A stretch of DNA of 64,000 bases, taken from contig NC_061512.1 in the NCBI RefSeq assembly GCF_022539505.1, forward strand, positions 248,078,510 to 248,142,509. The letters are read 5' to 3'. This document shows positions 23,232 to 35,100 of the stretch, piece by piece (position 1 is the first letter of the stretch; each line of letters opens with the position of its first letter). The DNA is from Lolium rigidum. Lineage: Eukaryota > Streptophyta > Magnoliopsida > Poales > Poaceae. Under the pieces are notes generated by a model. The model saw only the letters and a list, made by a program, of their open reading frames with translations, ran no database searches and was not told the origin of the DNA. The position numbers were made by a program, and so were the translations under genes.

Positions 23232-23744
23232 ATGATGAATTACTCCTTTGGTGATGATGGTGAATCTTTGTCGTCATCAGACTTCCATGGAAGAGGCCCT
23301 CCATCAACAAAAGACATCTTGGTCTCCGGGAACCCGAAACTAGCAAGCATGACTTATGCGCTTGAACCTCGTTTTCATACTCACGAGCTTTGATTATGAA
23401 CATCATAGAGTTGAGCTTGGAGTTTGTTGGTGGTGTCGTGAAGTGAGAAGATATCGTCCCACAGCTTTGCGGTCTCCTTCTTGTGCCCATCAATGAGTTC
23501 GAGACACAATCTTGTGAAAGATATCCACTTCACGCTCAGCCATCTTCTTGTAGTTGAAAACCTCTTGTTCCAATTTCTCCATCCCGTCTTCCAAACTCCC
23601 TTCTCCCTTAGGACCCCGGACATCTTTGATCCGCAACTCTCCATCTACGAGCTGCAACTCTTTGGGGTGCATCTTCAGCTCGTTCATGTACGGGTTGACG
23701 ACGTCCTCAAAGAAACTGTCCTTCTGAGTTCCCGACGAGGACAT
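23232..23744 (-). CDS. Extra 3' ORF of the inner element, unknown coiled-coil-like protein (frame broken)
   Basis: Downstream of integrase, on the same strand, an ATG at 23744 opens a frame starting MSSSGTQKDSFFEDVVNPYM. It continues through EGSLEDGMEKLEQEVFNYKK and AEREVDIFHKIVS, then in another frame DGHKKETAKLWDDIFSLHD and TNKLQAQLYDVHN, and ends near 23232. The middle is rich in heptad-like leucines and charged residues, so a coiled coil is likely. About 170 codons in all. Breaks at about 23500 and 23390 lie at CGAG/CTCG where CAG/CTG would keep the frame. It is not recognisable as envelope or chromodomain; function unknown. Confidence 0.55.
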
Positions 23745-24079
23745 GGTGGATCTAGATCCGAACGAACTGCGTGAAAACAGCTCGAAACAAAACACGACGA
23801 GAAAACGATATTACGGACCTCCGGGGTCCGGGGATTATATAGCAAATATTTTTACGACAAAAGGAAGGTTCCAAGCCGAAAACGAGTGGAAACGGGACGC
23901 CGAGGCGGCCAGACCATAGGTCGGCGCGGCCGAGGTGGGGCCCGCGCCGGCCTATGGTGGCACGCCTCGTGCGTCCTTTCCACTCCGTTTCGAACTCGTA
24001 ATTTTTCATATTTTCTAAAAACAGCAGAAATAATGTTCGTAAAGGTAAACGCGGACTTTTTATTACCTGTACTCGTTAC

Positions 24080-27000
24080 CTATTCAAAATCGAGTTCGGC
24101 GGACTCGTCAATTTGTCCTTTGATGAAAGCCTCCGGTGTTTCCACTTGAATAATATCAACATCAACATTATAAGAATCACCCGAGATATAATGCTTGAGT
24201 CTTTGTCCATTCACCACTTGTGTGGCATTGCCTTGGAGAGAGCTAATTTTAACTGCTCGTGAACGATACACCTCCTCAACAACATATGGTCCTTCCCACT
24301 TCGAGAGTAATTTCCCTGCGAAGAATCTGAGACGAGACCGATACAATAGAACTTGATCTCCAACATTAAATTCTCTTTTAATGATCCTTCTATCATGCCA
24401 CTTCTTAACTTTTTCTTTAAAGAGTTTAGCATTTTCATAAGCTTCACTTCTCCATTCATCTAGAGAACTTAATTGCAACAACCTCTTATTACCGAGCTAA
24501 TTTAGGATCTTTATTTAGTTCTCTAACGACCCAATAAGCTTTGTGCTCTAGTTCTAAAGGTAAATGACAAGCTTTTCCATAAACCATTTTATAAGGTGAC
24601 ATTCCCATGGGATTTTTATAAGCAGTTCTATAAGCCCATAGTGCTTCTTTCAATTTACTAGCCCAATTCTTTCTAGATTTATTAACAGTCTTTCCTAAAA
24701 TAGCTTTAATCTCTCTATTTGATAATTCTACTTGACCACTAGTTTGAGGGTGATAAGCGGAAGCAATTCTATGATTAATACCATACTTAGCAAGAGTTTT
24801 TCTAAAACCTCCATGAATAAAATGGGAACCTCCATCAGTCATAATATATCTAGGTACTCCAAATCTAGGAAATATAATATCTACAAGCATTTTTATAGAG
24901 GTCTCACCATCAGCACTTTTTGTAGGTATAGCTTCTACCCATTTAGTAACATAATCAACGGCGACAAGTATATGAGTGTTACCGTCTGAAGAAGGGAAAG
25001 GGCCCATAAAGTCGAATCCCCAACAATCGAATGGTTCAATAACAAGAGTATAATTCATAGGCATTTCATTGCGTCTAGAGATATTACCAACTCTTTGACA
25101 TTCATCACAAGATAGAATAAATTTCCTTGCATCTTTGAAGAGTGTTGGCCAATAAAAACCTGATTGTAGAACCTTTTGCGCGGTTCTATCTCCAAACGTG
25201 ATGTCCTCCATAAACACTACCATGACATTTATTCAATATCTCCTGTTGTTCATATTCAGGAACACATCTTCGCATAATACCATCCACTCCTTCTTTATAT
25301 AAGTGTGGGTCATCCCAAAAATAATGCCTCAAGTCATAAAAGAATTTCCTCCTTTGTCGAGCTGAAAAGGTTGGAGGCAAATACTTCGAAACAATAAAGT
25401 TAGCATAATCTGCATACCAAGGGCTCTCTCGCGAGCTCACCTTTATTACAGCCAATTGTTCATTTGGAAAACTATCATTAACAGGAACAGGATCATAAGT
25501 AATATTTTCTAATCTAGACAAATTATCAGCAACAGGATTATCAGCACCTTTCCTATCTATAATATGTAAATCAAATTCTTGCAACAGAAGTACCCATCTA
25601 ATAAGCCTTGGCTTAGCATCTTTCTTTGTCATAAGGTATCTAATTGCAAAGCATGATCAGTATGAATTCTAACTTTCGAATCAACAATATAGGGTCTAAA
25701 CTTATCACAAGCAAAGACTACGAGCTAACAATTCCTTTTCGGTTGTAGCATAATTTCTTTGAGCAAGCATCAAGAGTCTTACTAGCATAATGAATAACAT
25801 TTAACCTTTTATCTACCCGCTGTCCAAGAACAGCGCCTACAGCAAAATCACTAGCATCACACATAATTTCAAAAGGCAAATTCCAATCAGGAGGTTCGAC
25901 TACAGGAGCAGTTGTTAAGGCTTTCTTTAGAGTTTCAAAAGCTTCCTTACAATCATCATCAAAAATAAAAGGTACATCTTTTTGAAGAAGATTAGTAAGA
26001 GGTTTTGAAATTTTAGAGAAATCTTTAATAAATCTCCTATAAAACCCAGCGTGACCAAGAACACTACGAATACCTTTAACATCCCTCGGATAGGGCATCT
26101 TCTCAATTGCTTCAACTTTAGCTCTATCAACTTCAATACCTCTCTCGGAAATTTTATGTCCCAATACAATTCCTTCATTAACCATAAAGTGGCATTTCTC
26201 CCAATTAAGAACAAGGTTAGTTTCTTCACATCTCTGCAAAACTTTATCGAGGTTTCGCAGGCAATTATCAAAAGAATTCCCATAAACAGAAAAATCATCC
26301 ATGAATACCTCTACAATACTTTCGCAAAAACCATGAAAAATAGCAGACATGCATCTTTGAAAAGTAGCAGGAGCATTACATAAACCAAAAGGCATACGCC
26401 TATAAGCATAAGTTCCATAAGGACAAGTAAATGTGGTTTTCTCTTGATCTTTAGCTTTAACAGCAATTTGTGAAAACCCAGAATAACCATCAAGAAAGCA
26501 AAAATGAGTATTTTTAGATAACCTTTCTAGCATTTGATCAATAAAGGGTAAAGGGTAATGATCTTTCTTAGTAACTTTATTAACTTTTCGAAAATCAATG
26601 CACATTCTATAACCTACAACTATTCTTTGAGGAATAAGCTCATCATTATCATTAGGCACAACGAGTCATTCCTCCCTTCTTAGGAACACAATGCACAGGG
26701 CTAACCCATCTACTATCAGCAATAGGATATATAATACCAGCTTCAAGAAGTTTTAATACCTCGTTCCTTACCACCTCTTTCATCTTCGGAATTAGACGAC
26801 GTTGATGTTCAACAACAGGCTTTGCATCTTCTTCCATATTAATAGCATGTTGGCAAATAGAAGGAGAAATCCCTTTCAAATCATCAAGAGTATAGCCAAT
26901 AGCTCCTCGGTGTTTCTTCAATATTTCCAATAACCTTTCTTCCTCAATCTCTGAAAGCTTAGAACTAATAATAACAGGATATATTTTCTTATCATCAATA

Positions 27001-27750
27001 TGAGCATATTTAAGATTATCAGGTAAAGGCTTTAAATCAAAAATAGGATCTTCCCTTGGTGGCGGTGTTGTACCCAAATCTTCCACCGGTAAATCATGCT
27101 TGAGAATAGGTTGGCGAAGAAAAATTTCCTCAAGCTCATCTCTTTCTTTCCTAAAAGCTTCACTTTCACTATTCTCCAAATGTTGCTGCAAGGGATTATT
27201 AGGAACAAGAACAATAGATGCACACTGCTCCATTTTAAAATCATTACTAGGCAAGTCAGTTTTATAAGGAGTTTTGGTAAATTTAGAAAAGTTAAATTCA
27301 TAAGGTTCACCCAGCAAATCTAGTCAAAATTTTCTCTTTCTTACAATCTATAATAGCTCCACAAGTATTTAGAAAAGGTCTACCAAAAATGATAGGACAA
27401 TGATCACTAGCGGCAGAACCAAGTACCAAAAAGTCAGCAGGATATTTAATCTTACCACATAGAACTTCCACATCTCGAACAATACCAATTGGAGAAATAG
27501 TTTCTCTATTAGCTAAATGAATAACCACATCAATATCTTCAAGTTCACAAGAACCAATTTCGTGCATAATCTCCGTGTAAAGCTCATAAGGAATAGCACT
27601 AACACTTGCACCAATATCACATAAACCATAATAGCAATGATCACCAATTCTAACGAGATAGCATAGGAACACTAACTTGTTTGGATTTATTAGGATGTGA
27701 AACAATATTAGAAGCATCTTCACAGAAAATAATATGACCATCCTCCACAT
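24080..27750 (-). CDS. Pol polyprotein of the inner gypsy element (protease, RT, RNase H, integrase)
   Basis: On the minus strand, in order: aspartic protease ([16 protein letters not shown] near 27580, FGRPFL near 27370); a linker with the entry to RT ([13 protein letters not shown], about 26700); reverse transcriptase with [37 protein letters not shown] and the catalytic FMDDFSVYG (about 26300); RNase H ([17 protein letters not shown], about 25850; remaining motifs to 25560); integrase with a zinc-binding region ([13 protein letters not shown]), catalytic D in GFDFMGPFP and in IMTDGGSHF, and E in [11 protein letters not shown]; and a C-terminal domain ending at 24080. The enzymes copy element RNA into DNA and insert it. 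The frame is broken at about 27651, 27310, 26662, 25765, 25722, 25648, 25195 and 24494. Each break lies at a site where CAG/CTG would restore it, so the gene may be intact in reality. Confidence 0.9.
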
Positions 27751-28802
27751 TTTCAGTCACAAGATCTTTAACTATAGCAACAGCAGGTTCAATTTTAATT
27801 TGTTCTTCAGGTTCTTTAGGTTTCTTTTCACTTTTATTAACCGCACTAGATATAACAGAGTACTCCTTCATTTTAGCAGGGAAAGGAGTTTTTTCAATAT
27901 AAGCTTCAGGAATAACATTATCAACAGTTTCAACCACTACACATTTGTTTACAGATGAATCAATTTTATCTTTATACGGTTCATGATACTTATACAAATT
28001 CTTCTTTGGCAGTTCATAATGAGAGGCAAAAGCTTTATAAAGATTTGCAACAACTTGGGAATCAAGACCATATGTAGCACTCATATTACGAAATTTATCA
28101 GTATCCATAAAAGCTTCAATGCATTTATAATCATAAGTTATACTCGATTCTCTATCTTTGTCGTTCTCCCATCCTTCGATATTTTCTTGGATCCGATCAA
28201 GAAGGTCCCTTTTAAACTCTTCTTTGTTGCGTGTAAATGATCCAGAACAAGAAGTATCCAACAAGGTCTTGTCTTGAAAAGAAAGTCTTGCATAGAAATT
28301 ATCAATAATAACATTACCAGGAAGCTCATCAATGGGGCATTTGAGCATTAAAGTCTTCAATCTCCCCAAGCTTGGGCAATACTCTCTCCATCATGAGGCC
28401 AGAAATTATATATGCGGTTCCGATCTTTGTGAATTTCACTTGGAGGATAAAATTTGGAATAAAATAAAGGCACAATGTCCTCCCAATCAATAGAATCACC
28501 ATTCTTCAGCAATTTATACCAGGTGCGCCGCTTTACCGGACAGCGATATAGTGAATAGTTTCTTTCTAACTTCATTCATAGAAATACCTCGCACATTTGA
28601 ATAACCCGCATAATTCATGCAAAAACAATAAATGATCACCAGGATGAACAGTTCCATCCCCTTCATAGCGGTTATCCATAACACGTTCAATAATTTTCAT
28701 AGGTATTTTATATGGTACTACTTCCTCACCTGGCGCTTCATCCACTACCGTTGCTGTAGTAGTAGATTTCCCAAATAGAAATTGAAGAGAAGATCTCTCC
28801 AT
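27650..28802 (-). CDS. Gag of the inner gypsy element
   Basis: Starting near 28802 (MERSSLQFLFGKS), the product contains YKIPMKIIERVMDNRYEGDG and HLLFLHELCGLFKC, then, after two frame breaks, DIVPLFYSKFYPPSEIHKDR, NFYARLSFQDKTLLD and RNKEEFKRDLLDRIQ. This is the retrotransposon gag domain and is closely similar to the outer element's gag. It forms the particle. It continues with a Lys/Glu-rich region into protease. Frame breaks lie at about 28590 (CTCG where the outer element has CTG), 28520 (an extra G at CAG) and 28366 (C run). No zinc knuckle is evident. Confidence 0.85.
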
Positions 28803-28887
28803 AATGATTTATAGCAGCAAGTGCGAAATAAAATCAGCACAAACAAGTAAATTTCCTTACCAATTCCGCTTACCAATAGCGCTTCAC

Positions 28888-28905
28888 TCCCCGGCAACGG
28901 CGCCA
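28888..28905 (-). other. Primer-binding site of the inner element (tRNA-Asp)
   Basis: The plus strand here equals the last 18 bases of plant tRNA-Asp including CCA (TCCCCGGCAACGGCGCCA), 11 nt from the 5' LTR. The tRNA would prime first-strand synthesis. Confidence 0.85.
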
Positions 28906-28916
28906 GAAAATAGTCT

Positions 28917-30429
28917 TGATGACCCACAAGTATAGGGGGTGTATCGTAGTATCTTCGATAAGTAAGAATGTCGAACCCAACGAGGAGCAGAAGGTGTTGG
29001 CAGCAGTTTCGATGAAGGATTCACTGTAAATGCTCACAAACAAGTATTCAAGGGGTTTTGATGTAACAGATGAATAAAGTATGAGTAAGTAAAATGCGAG
29101 AGAAATAATTGCAGCGAGTGGCCCAATCCTTTTTAGCACAAAGGACAAGCCGGTTTGTTTACTTATAATGACCAAACGTTCCTGAGGACACACGGGGATT
29201 TTAGTCTAGTACTTTCGCTTCATGTGGTTTAATAATCTTCATTGTTTTGATAAGTGTTGTGTGGGTGAACCTATGCTAATGCACCGCCCTTCCTAGGACT
29301 AATACATACTTGTGATTATACCCCCTGCAAGCATCCGCAACTACAAGAAAGTAATTAAGATAAATCTAACCACAGCCTTAAACTCTGAGATCCTGCGATC
29401 CCTCCTGCATCGATATACTAACGGGGGCTTAGGTTTCTGTCACTCCGGCAACCCCGCAATTAGCAACCGAATACAAGATGCACTCCCCTAGGCCCATAAA
29501 TGGTGAAGTGTCGTGTAGTCGACGTTCACACGACACCACTAGAAGAATGACACCACAACTTAAATATCATAACATTGAATATTACTCAACCATAATTCAC
29601 TACTAGCATTTAGACTTCACCCATGTCCTCAAGAACTAAACGAACTACTCACGAGACATCATATGGAATGCAATCAGAGGTGATATGATGATGAATAGCA
29701 ATCTGAACATAAACCTTGGTTCAATGGTTTCACTCAATAGCATCTACAACAAGTATAGAATAACACCAGGAGAGTTTCCCCTATCAAACAATCAAGATTT
29801 AACCCGAATTGCTACAGCGATGACGAGGTGCAGCGGTGGTGATGGCGGTGTAGATGGTGGAGATGATGATGATGATGATGGAGATGATGTCCCGCTCGAT
29901 GACGATGGCGATGGCGTCGATTTCCCCTCCCGGAGGGGAATTTCCCGGCGGATTCCCGCCCGCCGGAGAGCTCTTTCTCTCTCGGTGTTCTCCGCCCCGC
30001 GAGGCGGCCGTAACCCTCGTGAGGTCCTCTATCCGGCTTAGGTTTTCGGGACGAAGGAGTACGCGAAGAAAAGGAGGCGAAAGGGGCTGTGGGGCCCCCA
30101 GAGCATAGGGTGGCGCGGCCAGGCCATGGGCCGCGCCGCCCTATGGTCTGGGCCCACAGTGGCCCCTCTTTCCTTCCCCTTCTGGCTCCTTCCGTCATCT
30201 GGAAAAATAGGAATTTCCGTGAAATTCCCTTCCACAGTTGATCTTCCGAAATATTGCGTTCTGACGGTGCTTTTTCCAGCAGTAATCCCGGCTCCGGTGC
30301 TTAATCCTCTAATGATGGTGAAACATGCAAAATAGATAAAATAACATAAGTATTGTGTCCCAATATGAAATATATCAATGAATAACAGCAAATTATGATA
30401 CAAAATAGTGATGCAAATTGGACGTATCA
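28917..30429 (-). repeat. 5' LTR of the inner element
   Basis: 1513 bp, partner of 19956-21470. Differences such as AACAGATG versus AACGAGATG, and TCCTGCG versus TCCCGCG, cluster at CAG/CTG triplets. Confidence 0.95.
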
Positions 30430-30434
30430 GCCGC

Positions 30435-30920
30435 TTTACCAGACAGCGACATAGAGAATAGTTTCTTCTTCACTTCATCCATAGAGATACCTGCACACTT
30501 GAATAACCCGCATAATTCATGCAAAAACAGTAAATGATTTCCAGGATGGACAGTTCCATCCCCTTCATAGCGGTTATCCATAACACGTTCAATAATTTTC
30601 ATAGGTATTTTATACGAAATACTTTCAGCAGGTGGATTTAAAATATCAGAAACATCATTAGAGTTATCGCATATGGGAGATAAAGCATTATCAGAGCAAA
30701 ATATTTCTTCCAAAGTTGAGGAGCAAAAAAGATTATTTTTATGTAAACTAGCTTCCCCAAGCTTAGACTTCTTCATAGCATTAGCAGTAATTGCATTCAT
30801 ACTAATAACATTGCTACTATCATGCAAATAAGGTTCCATAGGTTTTTTAATTTTCGCATCAAACAATTCTAAATTAGGAAAAAGATTAAAAAGCTCACCA
30901 ATTTTTGTGTTGTTTTCCAT
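30435..30920 (-). CDS. Gag-like protein of the outer element, N-terminal part
   Basis: An ATG at 30920 starts MENNTKIGELFNLFPNLELF and continues to YKIPMKIIERVMDNRYEGDG, HELCGLFKC and MSLSGKAA, where the inner element interrupts it. The last block is shared with the inner gag. An upstream in-frame ATG at 30965 would add 15 residues; I prefer the downstream one because the added stretch looks like leader. Joined with 17745-19955 it is one uninterrupted frame. Confidence 0.8.
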
Positions 30921-31065
30921 TATGCCTAACTGGTGAAAATAAAAACAAGAAACAAAAAGATGCAATTGCAGGATCTAAAGGAAATAGCTTCGAGTACTTA
31001 CACACCGGCAACAGTGCTAGGAAATAGCTTAGTAGTCGGAGGATGTGAATACCTTTTACCTTACC

Positions 31066-31083
31066 TCCCCGGCAACGGCGCCA
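31066..31083 (-). other. Primer-binding site of the outer element (tRNA-Asp)
   Basis: Same 18 bases as the inner element's primer site (TCCCCGGCAACGGCGCCA on the plus strand), 10 nt from the LTR at 31094. Confidence 0.85.
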
Positions 31084-31093
31084 GAAAAGTGCT

Positions 31094-32520
31094 TGATGTC
31101 TACGGGTGCTTCTATTCTTGTAGACAGTGTTGGGCCTCCAAGAGCGAGAGGTTTGCGAACGAGCAGCAAGTTTCCCTTAAGTGGATCACCCAAGGTTTAT
31201 CGAACTCAGGGAGGAAGAGGTCAAAGATATCCCTCTCAAGCAACCCCGTAATCACAAAGCAAGAAGTCTCTTGTGTCCCCAACACACCAAATACACTTGT
31301 CGGTGTATAGGTGCACTAGTTCGACGAAGAGATAGTGAAATACAAGTAATATGGATGTATATGAGTGGTAATAGCAATCTGAATAAAATATGGCAGCGAG
31401 TAAACATGCAACAAAACAGTAAACAAACGGAGATTCGATGCTTGGAAGCAAGGCCTAGGGATCCTGCTTTCACTAGTGGACACTCTCAACAATGATCACA
31501 TAATAGAACCACTCTACACTCTTTTGTTGGATAATGAACACCACTAACTGTGTAGGATTACACGAACCCTCAATGCCGGAGTTAACAAGCTCCACAGTAT
31601 TCGATATTCATGTTTAAGTAACCTTAGAGTGCAAGATAGATCAACATAATTACACCAAGAACTAACATAGCATGCACACTATCACCATCACGCCATGAAG
31701 GAGGCATAGATCACGTCAATACTTATCATAGCAATAGTTAACTTCATAATCTACAAGAGATCACAATCATAGCCTACACCAAGTACTGCACGAGGCACAC
31801 ACTGTCACCATTACACAGTGCAGGAGGAATAGAGCACTTTAATAACATCACTAGAGTAGCACATAGATGATATTCAACTAGATCACATAAAGAGAGAGAT
31901 GAACCACATAGCTACAGCGGAGCCCTCAGCCCCGGGGGTGAATTACTCCCTCCTCATCATGGAGACAGCGATGGCGGTGAAGATGGCGGTGGAGACGGCG
32001 GTGGAGATGACTCCGGGGGCAATTCCCCATCCCGGCGGCGTGCCGGAACGAGAGACTTCGTCCCCCGAATTGGACTTTCGTGATGGCGGCGGCTCGGATG
32101 GTTTTCTCTGTTTCCGTCGAACCGGTCGATGTTTTTAGGTCGGGACGAATATATAGGCGGAGAGGCGGCGCAAGGAGGCGGCCGGGGCCCCTCACCATAG
32201 GCCGGCGCGGCCGAGGGGCCACCCGCGCCGCCTTATGGTGTGGGCCCCCGCTGCCCTCCTCCGACTCTCCTCGGTGTTCCGGAAGCTTCGGGAATTCTAA
32301 GACTTTCGGTGTTGAGTTCGTCCGATTCCGAAAATATTTCGTTACTAGGATTTCCGAAACCAAAAACAGCGAAAACAACGAATCGGCCTTTCGGCATCTC
32401 GTCAATAGGTTAGTTCCAGAAAATGCACGAATATGACATAAAGTATGCATAAAACATGTAGATATCATCAATAAAGTAGCATGGAACATAAGAAATTATC
32501 GATACGTCGGAGACGTATCA
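31094..32520 (-). repeat. 5' LTR of the outer element
   Basis: 1427 bp, partner of 13887-15320. It ends exactly at the target duplication ATGTT, after which copia gag resumes. Confidence 0.92.
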
Positions 32521-33715
32521 ATGTTCTTCTCGCACAAATTGCAAGAAGGTGTGTCGGTGATGAATCACCTATCGATCTTTAGAGAGATCCTTTCTAACTT
32601 GCTATCCATGGAGGTAAAGTACGAAGATGAGGATCTCACTCTTTTACTTTTAGTTTCATTGCCTATTTCGTTTAAAATTTTTTGAGACACCATATTATTC
32701 AGTCGTGATGAACTAACCCTTGCTGAAGTTTATGAGGCCTTCCATCAAAAGAAATAGATGAAAACTATGATGCATGCAGAGGGGGTTTTATCTAAAGCAA
32801 AATCACTGTAGATCCGAGGCAGACCTGAGCAAAGAAACATCACCAACAACAATAGAGATAAGAGCAAGACCGATAGATATCGCTTAAAGTCCAACTGACG
32901 AGACAAGTTCTGCAGGTACTGTAAGAAATCTAATCACAATATTTATGTTTGTTGGAAGTTGCAGAACAAGGAGAAAAGAAATGGAAATTATAGCCGAAAA
33001 ACAAAACCTGGTGGTGATGGTAAGGCTGCTGTTTTTTGTAAGGATAATTCTGATTGTGAATGCCTAGCTGTTTTTGTTGCATGTGTTTTTTCGTGATGAT
33101 AAATGGATACCTGGTACTGCATGTTCGTTTTCATATCTACTGTAACAAAGATTGGTTCAGTTCATATGAGTATATAACAACCATTATCATATTGTTGGCA
33201 TTATTTCTGTTCAGATCAGGACACATGATGGCATGACATGCATGTTGATTGGGTGAAACACATACCAACCATGGCCAGAAATTTGACCTCCCTCGGTACT
33301 CTTGATGTTGATGGGTACAAGTAGGCCGGTGGGTATAGACTTGTAAAGGTATTAAAAGATTCTCTCATTCACATGATAGGTGACATGAATTATGCAAATT
33401 ATATATTTTTAGAGGTAACACTTTGTCTGGTATTGTTGTTGTTGTTATCCCTGATGAACCTAGCTAAACTAATTCGTGGCATATGCGTCTTGACATATCA
33501 GTGAACATGGTATGACATAATTGTACACGAGAGACCTGCTGGTGTGCTAGATGGCTGCAATTTAAGTAGGATAGTTTTGTAAACACTGTATTTTTCTTAA
33601 GCGCAAAAGAGTTAAATGTAATGCTTCTATTCATAACACTAATGGAAGTTTAGATTATGTTTATGCTGGTGTGTGGGATCTTCTGCATCTTTATGGATGT
33701 GCCTGGTGGCTAGCT
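32521..33715 (+). pseudogene. Copia gag second part and start of pol, decayed
   Basis: Directly after the outer element the frame continues FFSHKLQEG, VMNHLSIFREIL, MEVKYEDEDLTLLLL and DELTLAEVYEAF. Then comes a CCHC zinc knuckle (FCRYCKKSNHNIYVC, about 32906-32950), which completes copia gag. Beyond it are decayed fragments of the protease region and of the GAG-pre-integrase domain (WHMRL near 33479, ERPAGVLDGCNL near 33530). Several stops interrupt it. It ends abruptly at about 33715, where block copy 2 begins; reverse transcriptase and the LTRs are absent. Confidence 0.8.
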
Positions 33716-33721
33716 TAATTG

Positions 33722-35100
33722 ACATGCATGCGATGCACGTGCGTACTTGCTGGGCGCTGTCTCCCTGACTGGTCACCGGAGCCCGGCCGGATCAGCTGCG
33801 CATTGCATGGTTGCCGGCGGTTTGGCTCGCCGGCTACGTGCTGACTTGAGTTATAGTGTTGGACTTGAATTTCCCTTGGGCGGGCTCGGATGCTTTAATT
33901 AGCAGCACCTGTGTGATTCTAGCTATAGATTCTACTTGCGCGTACAAAGAATTTGGACTAAACACCCTGATACTATAGTGAACGCGTTGAATATTTAAGA
34001 TACTTGTGGAGTGGAAAGTCAGGGAATAACGAGGTGTGTGTACATGTTGTGGCAGCGTACGTCGTTACCTATCTTAGTTTATGTTGCTCAACATGTAGAA
34101 GTTGCAATGGTTTAATACCGAAGAATCTAGCAGCCCATTTTATGATGCTAGCTAGATTGTGCTTTCGCGTACGAAGACGACACTGTCCGTACCTTTGACG
34201 TGCTAAATAGTTCAAGATACCTTGCCGGAAAATTCGACAACAATGAGATGAGCAAGTTGTGCCGAGGTACGTAAGTACATACGTATTTGTCATCTTAGGC
34301 TTATGCTGTCCGAAAAGAAAACCAACATGTTTAAAAAATAGCTTAGTGAGGCAGAAAAGAAAACGAGTCTCCAGATTCGTATGGGGGGTCTGTGCTTAAA
34401 TTTCGACCCTATGAAGTTGTATGAATGCTATTGTCTTTTTCACAGGTTACTTGTATCCTATGGCCTTTTTTTATATTGCATCTACAAGTTGTCCTATGAG
34501 ACACAACGAACACATATGAATTCTGGGTGCAATCGTTGGACACGATTGCATGAGCTATCTAGAAGGAGGGTCGTTGTTGGTTTTCTATAAGATTACGAGA
34601 TGCATAAGCACTTAGTCTTTATATTTTTCCCGTTAGTTGATCTTTGTATCGACCATGTTTGACCCTTAAGATGTGGTAATACTCTTAATTGTGAAAAATT
34701 ACATAATAGAAAAGAAAGATCATTGTGTTCACTGATTGATGCAGAGGCCATCGCTATACTCCCATTTTCAAAAAAAAAAACATGCATCTAGAAGTAGCAA
34801 TGGTTTCTTATTGCATTTCGCCAAGTTTGCATCCTAGTTCTAGAAAATACGACAGCGATCTAGCCATATGACTAAAATCTAGATCACGATAGAACACTTT
34901 TTGGTATCCGTGCCAAACAAGAATGCAACTAAGTATTGTTATTACTATTTTTAAAAACAAATAGCAAACTGACGTAATCTCGAGGTTGCAAAAATCAAAC
35001 TGAAACTCGTCTTTAGAATTTACATGAAATAGTTTGATTATTTGGTAACTTCCGTACAAATGAGAGAATGCAACAGCCCAAGTTATAAGACTTGAACCTA
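33722..35100 (+). repeat. Block repeat, copy 2
   Basis: Matches copy 3 from GTCACCGGAGCCCGGCCGGA through GAATTTCCCTT, TTCAAGATACCTTGC and the tail ATAAGACTTG. It includes an old LINE 3' end with an A run near 34769-34779. No conserved open frame. The 35101-35274 stretch after it is featureless. Confidence 0.7.

Larger units (their letters stand above)
19956..30429 (-). mobile_element. Inner gypsy LTR retrotransposon with gag-pol, 10.5 kb
   Basis: LTRs at 19956-21470 and 28917-30429 differ at only a small number of positions. GCCGC flanks the element at 19951-19955 and 30430-30434. A tRNA-Asp primer site sits beside the right LTR (28888-28905) and a polypurine tract beside the left LTR. On the minus strand the order is gag, protease, reverse transcriptase, RNase H, integrase and an extra ORF, the Ty3/gypsy order. 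It is inserted in the gag-like gene of a related element. The few LTR differences point to a recent insertion. Confidence 0.95.
13887..32520 (-). mobile_element. Outer LTR retrotransposon, gypsy-type, non-autonomous, 18.6 kb with nested insert
   Basis: Two LTRs (13887-15320 and 31094-32520) bound the element. ATGTT precedes it at 13882-13886 and follows it at 32521-32525, a 5-bp target duplication within copia gag. On the minus strand the LTR runs from TGATACGTC to GACATCA. The primer site beside the right LTR matches the 3' end of plant tRNA-Asp, and the polypurine tract lies beside the left LTR, so transcription runs right to left. The only gene is a long gag-like ORF (30920 to 17745, interrupted by the inner element); no protease, reverse transcriptase or integrase of its own is present. 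Its gag region and 3' non-coding region resemble those of the inner gag-pol element, which suggests that a relative supplied the enzymes in trans. Confidence 0.92.
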
